Shown here in pieces: positions 1 through 3,946 of a stretch of DNA of 6,630 bases. The notes under the pieces were generated by a model, which was given only the letters and a program-made list of their open reading frames with translations, was not told where the DNA came from and searched no databases. Origin of the DNA: Gammaproteobacteria bacterium. Lineage in GTDB: Bacteria; Pseudomonadota; Gammaproteobacteria; UBA4575. The stretch lies in assembly GCA_028281205.1 (NCBI GenBank), contig JANQKJ010000294.1, forward strand, positions 1 to 6,630. The letters run 5' to 3'. The first letter of the stretch is position 1, and each line of letters starts with the position of its first letter. Made by a program: the position numbers and the translations under genes.

Positions 1-757
1 CAAAACGCTTCATTGCTTCAGGGTCTTGCAGCATTTGGCCAAAGTCCATCATGTAGTTAGACCAGCCAGTGAATGACGATGTAAACATTGCGTTTCTACG
101 CGGAAGTGCACGTATATCATAGCCGTAACCATCTGCAAACTGACCTCCCTTAACAGCACCACGAAGGTCTTCATCAGTCGGGTTCCAATGCGCTGCAATA
201 AATTCACCTTCTGAAGTGTATTCTGCCATACCTGTACGGCCACCATGGTCAACATTATTTGATAATGCAGTCACCATAATACGTCCAGGAAGTGCATAGA
301 AAGTGTGGGGACCAACCATTCCGCCAGTCTTATCCACAAAGTCAGTGATCACTTTGTGTAACTTAGGCTCACGCGGGTTTGTATGAACATCAAAAATAAA
401 TATCTTATTACTATCTAGCCCACCAGCCCAAAGGTATCGGCGGTCATCAGATAGTCCAGAATGGTGCGCTTCATTACGTCCACCGACTGAGAGAATATGA
501 GAAACTTCACCATAGTCATCAGCATCTGGATTTACTGAAACTGTAACCAGCTTATCTTGCTCGTCACCCATTCCTTCTACACCCAGTGTCCATATATAAA
601 CGTAGTCTTCTTGACCTACAATTTTAGCCATATAAGGCGACATGCAAGTTTCGTCAGCTTGAACAGCGCCAGGCATTCCACCAGCTAATGCCATTGTACC
701 GACGATTGCAGAAGCTACTGCTCCTCTTGCCCATTTAAATGGAAGCATTTCTTTCAT
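1..757 (-). CDS. mtoX: Methanethiol oxidase (SBP56 / selenium-binding protein family), exported, C-terminus cut by window edge
   Basis: The start ATG is at 757-755, and 252 codons are visible before the gene leaves the window. SBP56-family proteins are usually about 430-470 residues, so roughly the N-terminal 55% is present. Residues 1-34 form a Sec-type signal peptide (Lys/Arg at 8 and 11, hydrophobic 13-28, likely cleavage after VQA34), placing the protein in the periplasm. The mature part resembles human SELENBP1: the HHSG motif at 98-101 (human ELHHSG), a stretch ending PREPKLHKVI at 128-137, PHT at 150-152, and GYGYDIRALPRRNAMFTSS at 210-228 (human LGYDFWYQPRHNVMIST). Bacterial members are copper-dependent methanethiol oxidases that yield formaldehyde, H2S and H2O2; His98, His99 and His151 are the likeliest copper ligands visible here (inference). 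A divergent SCO1/SenC copper-chaperone gene supports the MtoX reading over a generic selenium-binding label. A GGAG ribosome site 8 nt upstream fixes the start. The substrate is inferred from family. Confidence 0.88.
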   Translation of the reverse strand, partial: MKEMLPFKWARGAVASAIVGTMALAGGMPGAVQADETCMSPYMAKIVGQEDYVYIWTLGVEGMGDEQDKLVTVSVNPDADDYGEVSHILSVGGRNEAHHSGLSDDRRYLWAGGLDSNKIFIFDVHTNPREPKLHKVITDFVDKTGGMVGPHTFYALPGRIMVTALSNNVDHGGRTGMAEYTSEGEFIAAHWNPTDEDLRGAVKGGQFADGYGYDIRALPRRNAMFTSSFTGWSNYMMDFGQMLQDPEAMKRF

Positions 758-765
758 TGTTTAAA

Positions 766-769
766 CTCC
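766..769 (-). promoter_or_regulatory. Ribosome binding site of mtoX
   Basis: On the minus strand a GGAG lies 8 nt before the ATG at 757. It supports that start over the in-frame ATG three codons later (Met4), which would shorten the basic n-region of the signal peptide. Confidence 0.7.
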
Positions 770-795
770 ATATTATTACTAAGTAGACCTGATCT

Positions 796-809
796 TAAAT
801 CTAGATTTA
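796..809. repeat. Perfect 14-bp palindrome TAAATCTAGATTTA in the mtoX leader
   Basis: The fourteen bases are exactly self-complementary, and symmetry breaks at the next base on both sides. The site lies 38 bp upstream of the mtoX start codon and downstream of the candidate promoter, so a bound protein would sit in the transcribed leader. It is AT-rich and could be chance; no regulator is recognised. Confidence 0.4.
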
Positions 810-881
810 CAAACATGACCAAAGCTTAGTGCTGCATAAGCCCTTACCCATCATCGGGATTGGCCGTAAACAAGTTTGATG

Positions 882-898
882 TGCGACATTATGCCGCA
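882..898. promoter_or_regulatory. Imperfect 17-bp palindrome over the mtoX -10 box (candidate operator)
   Basis: TGCGACATTATGCCGCA pairs at seven of eight positions around a central T at 890; the one mismatch is A886 against C894. It covers the candidate mtoX -10 (893-888), the position expected for a repressor operator. I do not recognise the motif as a specific regulator's site. Confidence 0.35.
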
Positions 899-915
899 TC
901 TAGGCTTACTATCAA
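888..915 (-). promoter_or_regulatory. Candidate sigma70-type promoter for mtoX
   Basis: Read on the minus strand, the -35 is TTGATA (915-910, five of six consensus bases) and the -10 is CATAAT (893-888, five of six), with a 16-bp spacer. Transcription would begin near 881, giving a leader of about 124 nt before the mtoX ATG. The -10 lies inside the imperfect palindrome at 882-898, and the FNR-like box at 934-947 would be centred close to -60. The match was found by eye only. Confidence 0.45.
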
Positions 916-930
916 GTTCTAATAAGATAC

Positions 931-950
931 TAGTTGTCCTAGATCAACTA
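931..950. promoter_or_regulatory. 20-bp dyad containing an FNR/CRP-family-like box (TTGTC-CTAG-ATCAA at 934-947)
   Basis: The 20 bases 931-950 pair at eight of ten positions (mismatches 937/944 and 938/943). The inner 14 bases match the FNR consensus TTGAT-N4-ATCAA at eight of ten specified bases: one half-site is perfect and the other is TTGTC. The centre, 940.5, is about 60 bp upstream of the predicted mtoX start point, close to the -61.5 spacing typical of class I activation by CRP/FNR proteins. The site could also serve the SCO1 gene. Which family member would bind is unknown. Confidence 0.4.
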
Positions 951-1092
951 TGCGTAAGATACTCTAAATACACAATTTAATAGGGGATCGTAACGGGCTA
1001 GATATCACCTAAGTTATATAGTTTGGAGAGGTAGCAAAAACATACGGCTATAGCGAACTGGGAATAATTTGGTGAGTCGAAGCTTAAGTAAG

Positions 1093-1104
1093 ATCAACGT
1101 TGAT
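1093..1104. repeat. Perfect 12-bp palindrome ATCAACGTTGAT before the SCO1 gene
   Basis: The site is exactly self-complementary and ends 17 nt before the SCO1 start codon, just upstream of its ribosome site. Its left half, with two preceding bases (AGATCAAC), repeats at 941-948 within the FNR-like dyad, which hints at a shared DNA-binding protein. It could instead be a small hairpin in the mRNA leader. Confidence 0.35.
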
Positions 1105-1121
1105 TTAGGAGCAGCAAGGAT

Positions 1122-1691
1122 ATGCGCAAAACCTCAGCATTAATAAGTACATTTTTCTCCCTCGTTATTATGTCTCTAATTGCGATTCCAGCTCATGCCA
1201 GTAGCGGTAAGCTAGGTGGCGATTTTGAGCTGACTGCGCATACAGGGGAATCATTCAAGCTTAGTGATATCCAGGGCAAAGTCGGAGTAATATTTTTTGG
1301 TTTCACCCACTGCCCTGACGTATGCCCCAATACATTATTAGAAATTCAGCGTTTGATGGTGTCATTGAACGATCAGTCTGAGCAACTACAAGTGCTATTT
1401 ATTAGCGTAGACCCAAAGCGAGATACTCCAGATAAATTAGAGAGTTATGTTAATTACTTCAACAAAAATATCATTGGCCTTACTGGCACTGAAGAACAAA
1501 TAGCCAAAGTCTTAGAACAGTATAATGGTACCGTCAGTTTCAGTGGCGACACTGATTCAGATACCTACAATGTAGACCACGTGGCGAATATGTATCTGAT
1601 TAATAAACAAGGTGATATTGGTAGCATTATTCTACCGCGCACACCTTTTGCCGTACTTGAACAACAAGTACGCAAGTTAATCAATCAATAA
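1122..1691 (+). CDS. SCO1/SenC/PrrC-family periplasmic copper chaperone
   Basis: This 189-residue protein belongs to the thioredoxin-like SCO family, which binds copper and delivers it to copper centres such as CuA of cytochrome oxidase. Residues 1-26 are a signal peptide (Arg2/Lys3, hydrophobic 6-23, AHA before the cut at 26/27); it could also stay as an N-terminal anchor. The fold begins with FGFTHCPDVCP at 59-69. The copper ligands are Cys64 and Cys68 (CPDVC) and His153 in VDHVANMYLI. The SCO signature SVDPKRDTP is at 95-103. Length is typical for the family. An AGGAG ribosome site lies 10 nt before the ATG. The gene diverges from mtoX, and SCO1/SenC genes are known mtoX neighbours, so copper loading of MtoX is the likely job here; service to a terminal oxidase cannot be excluded. 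The family call is secure, the target inferred. Confidence 0.93.
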   Translation: MRKTSALISTFFSLVIMSLIAIPAHASSGKLGGDFELTAHTGESFKLSDIQGKVGVIFFGFTHCPDVCPNTLLEIQRLMVSLNDQSEQLQVLFISVDPKRDTPDKLESYVNYFNKNIIGLTGTEEQIAKVLEQYNGTVSFSGDTDSDTYNVDHVANMYLINKQGDIGSIILPRTPFAVLEQQVRKLINQ

Positions 1692-1707
1692 TCTAGTTTA
1701 ACGACAA

Positions 1708-2100
1708 CTACTTTTTATCGTATTTGATATATGCAAAGCGCTGGTCATCAGGCACACCATCCAGGTCGGGTTCATCTTCACCAGGATTCCACTGTATGAC
1801 CTCTTCAATTTTCTTCGCCAATGCAAAATCCTTGTTAGTTACACCTTTTGCCGCATGATTCATGAGCTTGACTATGACAAATGCATAAGAAACAGTCAGA
1901 TCTGGATGATGCCAGGCCGCTTCAGCTAAATGGCCAACCGTATTCACTACCATTAAAGTGCCTTTCCAACTGTTAGTTTTATATTTGCGCCGTATCCATC
2001 CATTCTCATAATACCAATGCGGTAACTCTTCAGCCAGACGTGCCTCTATTTGTTCTTGGTCATAAGTTTGTTCTGGCTGTATATCTCGCCATTTCGACAT
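1708..2100 (-). CDS. Pterin-4a-carbinolamine dehydratase-like protein (COG2154)
   Basis: The protein has 130 residues counted from ATG at 2100. The canonical enzyme dehydrates 4a-hydroxytetrahydropterin during pterin recycling by aromatic amino acid hydroxylases. The family hallmarks are AEAAWHHPD at 59-67, with His64, His65 and Pro66 in the active-site motif, His82 (in place of the usual TH), and GVTNKDFALAKKIEEV at 86-101. It has a longer, acidic C-terminus (about 105-130, GEDEPDLDGVPDD) than typical 95-120-residue enzymes. The start at 2100 has an AAGGAAG ribosome site 5 nt upstream; an upstream in-frame TTG at 2121 is less likely. It is convergent with the SCO1 gene (16-nt gap) and divergent from the formate dehydrogenase operon. 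With no hydroxylase beside it, a role in molybdopterin cofactor metabolism, proposed for some COG2154 proteins, is plausible but unproven. Confidence 0.88.
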   Translation of the reverse strand: MSKWRDIQPEQTYDQEQIEARLAEELPHWYYENGWIRRKYKTNSWKGTLMVVNTVGHLAEAAWHHPDLTVSYAFVIVKLMNHAAKGVTNKDFALAKKIEEVIQWNPGEDEPDLDGVPDDQRFAYIKYDKK

Positions 2101-2250
2101 ATTTGCTTCCTTCTTGATCAAAGTTAGTTACGAAGCCTGTAAAACAGTCTCCAATTATCAAATTGATGATATACGCATTCTCGCAGAAATCACGTAATAT
2201 AGTTGGCTTGCCGGTGTTTCAATCAAATTACTCAGGAATTCAAGCATATT
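2101..2250. promoter_or_regulatory. Divergent control region between the pterin dehydratase-like gene and the formate dehydrogenase operon
   Basis: This 150-bp gap must carry both promoters. It contains TTGATCAA (2114-2121), the inverted repeat ATCAA-A-TTGAT (2157-2167) and CTGT-AAA-ACAG (2137-2147). For the minus strand, TTGAAA (2222-2217) upstream of TATATT (2201-2196) is a possible promoter, but the 15-bp spacer is short. For the plus strand only an isolated TAATAT (2195-2200) is seen, without a good -35, which may mean activator dependence. No regulator gene lies in the gap. Confidence 0.35.
2106..2112 (-). promoter_or_regulatory. Ribosome binding site deciding the start of the pterin dehydratase-like gene
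   Basis: On the minus strand AAGGAAG sits 5 nt before the ATG at 2100. A start at the upstream TTG (2121) would place this purine-rich site inside the coding sequence, so 2100 is preferred. Confidence 0.7.
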
Positions 2251-3927
2251 ATGGATACAGCTGTTAAGCGTAAACGGAATAAAATGCGGGGTGAAAAACG
2301 TGGCAGAATCGCCACCCCTGCGGCTTTACAACAAGTACATGAATTACTAGGAGACAGTCCTGTTAGACGTGACTTGCTGATTGAATATCTACATCTAATC
2401 CAAGATAAATACCATCATATCTCAGCCGAGCATATGACAGCGCTTGCAAAAATCATGAAGCTTGCAACCACAGAAGTTTATGAAGTCGCCTCTTTTTACC
2501 ATCACTTTGATCTTGTCAAAGAAGGACATCATGCACCCCCAGAATTAACTATTAGAGTTTGTGATTCAGTTAGCTGTGAATTAAATGATGCGCAAAATAT
2601 TATCAAAACACTGGAAGGAAAATATGAAGGCAAAATTCGCATCCAGCCTGTACCATGTGTCGGCCGATGCGAACAAGCTCCCGTGGCAGTTGTAGGAACT
2701 AATGCTATTGCCAACGCAGATGTAGATAAAATTGTTACTGCTGTAGATAAAAATGAAAAAGATGCAGTAGTTCCAGACTATATTGACTATGAGAGCTATA
2801 AAAAAGATGGTGGTTATAACACTCTGTCTAAATTATTTAGTGGCGAACTTTCCAAAGAAGATGTCATTACTACTTTGGAAGATTCAAATTTAAGAGGCTT
2901 AGGTGGAGCAGGTTTCCCTGCAGGTCGCAAATGGAGAATTGTAGGCGGACAAGAAGCACCCCGAATTATGGCAGTAAATATTGACGAAGGTGAACCTGGC
3001 ACGTTCAAAGATCGTTACTATTTAGAAAATGACCCGCATCGTTTTTTTGAAGGCATGTTGATTGCAGCACATGTTGTCGGCACTGATTCAGTTTATATAT
3101 ATTTAAGAGACGAGTACGCTGGTGTTCGCAAAGCTCTCACCATAGAGCTAGAAAAATTAAAAGCCAATCCTCCGCAAGATTTACCTCATATTGAACTGCG
3201 TCGCGGTGCGGGAGCATACATTTGTGGTGAGGAATCTGCCATGATTGAATCAATCGAAGGCAAACGTGGTATGCCACGTTTGCGTCCACCATTTGTGGCC
3301 CAAGTAGGCGTATTTGGACGCCCTACTCTTGAACACAACATGGAAACACTTTACTGGGTAAGGGATTTAATTGAAAAAGGTGCTGATTGGTTTACATCTC
3401 ATGGCCGCAATGGACGTAAAGGTTTGCGTTCATTCTCGGTAAGTGGACGCGTAAAAAAACCAGGTGTACATCTCGCACCTGCGGGCATTACCGTTAAAGA
3501 ACTTATTGACGAATACTGTGGCGGCATGCTTGATGGCCACGAATTTTATGGCTACTTCCCAGGAGGTGCTTCGGGCGGAATTCTTCCTGCATCCATGGGC
3601 GATATTCCTATGGATTTTGACACACTAAATGAATACGGATGTTTCATTGGCTCGGCAGCCGTGATGATTTTCTCCAATCAAGACAGCGCTAAAGCGTTGG
3701 CACACAATGCGATGAAATTCTTTGCTCATGAATCCTGTGGAAAATGTACGCCCTGTCGTGTTGGTACTTCTAAAGCTGTTATGTTGATGGATAAAGATCA
3801 GTGGGACCAACCGCTTATGCGAGAGCTGTCCCAAACCATGTCCGATGCATCTATTTGTGGCTTAGGTCAAGCAGCTTCAAACCCAATGCAATGTGTTATT
3901 AATTACTTCCCAGATGAACTCAAATAA
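2251..3927 (+). CDS. fdh1B: NAD-dependent formate dehydrogenase, beta subunit (NuoE-NuoF fusion, Fdh1B type)
   Basis: This 558-residue cytoplasmic protein is the diaphorase half of formate dehydrogenase: it takes electrons from the alpha subunit and reduces NAD+ through FMN. Residues about 24-165 are NuoE/FdsG-like, with [2Fe-2S] ligands Cys104, Cys109, Cys136 and Cys140 (CDSVSC, CVGRC). Residues about 180-558 are NuoF/FdsB-like: GLGGAGFP at 216-223, DEGEPGTFKDR from 245, GAGAYICGEES at 319-329 for FMN/NADH, then a [4Fe-4S] site of Cys496, Cys499, Cys502 and Cys536. The fused form and length match the beta subunit of Methylobacterium FDH1 rather than the separate FdsG and FdsB. The N-terminus is very basic (nine Lys/Arg in residues 6-19). 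The start is uncertain: ATG 2251 has an AGGA 13 nt away, while ATG 2284 (Met12) has a weak GGA at 5 nt; a TTG at 2203 is unlikely. The alpha gene follows after 19 nt. Confidence 0.94.
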   Translation: MDTAVKRKRNKMRGEKRGRIATPAALQQVHELLGDSPVRRDLLIEYLHLIQDKYHHISAEHMTALAKIMKLATTEVYEVASFYHHFDLVKEGHHAPPELTIRVCDSVSCELNDAQNIIKTLEGKYEGKIRIQPVPCVGRCEQAPVAVVGTNAIANADVDKIVTAVDKNEKDAVVPDYIDYESYKKDGGYNTLSKLFSGELSKEDVITTLEDSNLRGLGGAGFPAGRKWRIVGGQEAPRIMAVNIDEGEPGTFKDRYYLENDPHRFFEGMLIAAHVVGTDSVYIYLRDEYAGVRKALTIELEKLKANPPQDLPHIELRRGAGAYICGEESAMIESIEGKRGMPRLRPPFVAQVGVFGRPTLEHNMETLYWVRDLIEKGADWFTSHGRNGRKGLRSFSVSGRVKKPGVHLAPAGITVKELIDEYCGGMLDGHEFYGYFPGGASGGILPASMGDIPMDFDTLNEYGCFIGSAAVMIFSNQDSAKALAHNAMKFFAHESCGKCTPCRVGTSKAVMLMDKDQWDQPLMRELSQTMSDASICGLGQAASNPMQCVINYFPDELK

Positions 3928-3933
3928 GGAAAT

Positions 3934-3937
3934 GGAG
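3934..3937 (+). promoter_or_regulatory. Ribosome binding site of the formate dehydrogenase alpha gene
   Basis: GGAG lies 9 nt before the ATG at 3947, within the 19-nt gap after the beta-subunit stop codon. There is no room for a separate promoter or terminator, so the two genes are almost certainly co-transcribed. Confidence 0.7.
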
Positions 3938-3946
3938 TAACAACTA

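Larger units (their letters stand above)
758..1121. other. Divergent intergenic region between mtoX and the SCO1 gene
   Basis: This 364-bp stretch separates two genes transcribed away from each other. I see no convincing coding sequence, tRNA or hairpin-plus-T-run terminator in it. It does hold several inverted repeats: 796-809, 882-898, 931-950 and 1093-1104. It also holds a candidate sigma70-type promoter for mtoX (888-915) and short direct repeats (TAAGATACT at 923-931 and 955-963; AGATCAAC at 941-948 and 1091-1098). The density of dyads suggests a shared, regulated control region. For the SCO1 direction I found only a possible -10 (TATAGT at 1017-1022) without a good -35. Confidence 0.7.

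Noticed and set aside
49..255. 68-codon open frame on the minus strand
   Set aside because: It lies inside mtoX in another frame and its translation resembles no known protein; the mtoX frame has clear SBP56 motifs.
955..1022. Sigma70 promoter for the SCO1 gene
   Set aside because: Isolated -10-like hexamers (GATACT 958-963, TATAGT 1017-1022) lack a convincing -35 at proper spacing, so no promoter was called.
1692..1707. Bidirectional terminator between the convergent SCO1 and pterin dehydratase-like genes
   Set aside because: The gap is only 16 nt and shows no GC-rich hairpin or T-run; termination, if any, must lie within the flanking genes.
2101..2121. Upstream TTG start for the pterin dehydratase-like gene
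   Set aside because: The AAGGAAG ribosome site for the ATG at 2100 falls inside this extension, so it is better read as leader.
2203..2250. Upstream in-frame TTG start for the beta subunit (16 extra residues)
   Set aside because: There is no ribosome site before it, the added residues are not family-like, and an ATG follows at 2251.
2529..2714. 61-codon minus-strand frame
   Set aside because: It is antisense to the NuoE-like domain of the formate dehydrogenase beta subunit and has no ribosome site or family resemblance.
2814..3008. 64-codon minus-strand frame
   Set aside because: It is antisense to the FMN/NADH-binding part of the beta subunit and is a shadow of that conserved coding sequence.
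3625..3834. 69-codon minus-strand frame
   Set aside because: It is antisense to the [4Fe-4S] motif region of the beta subunit, with no independent support.
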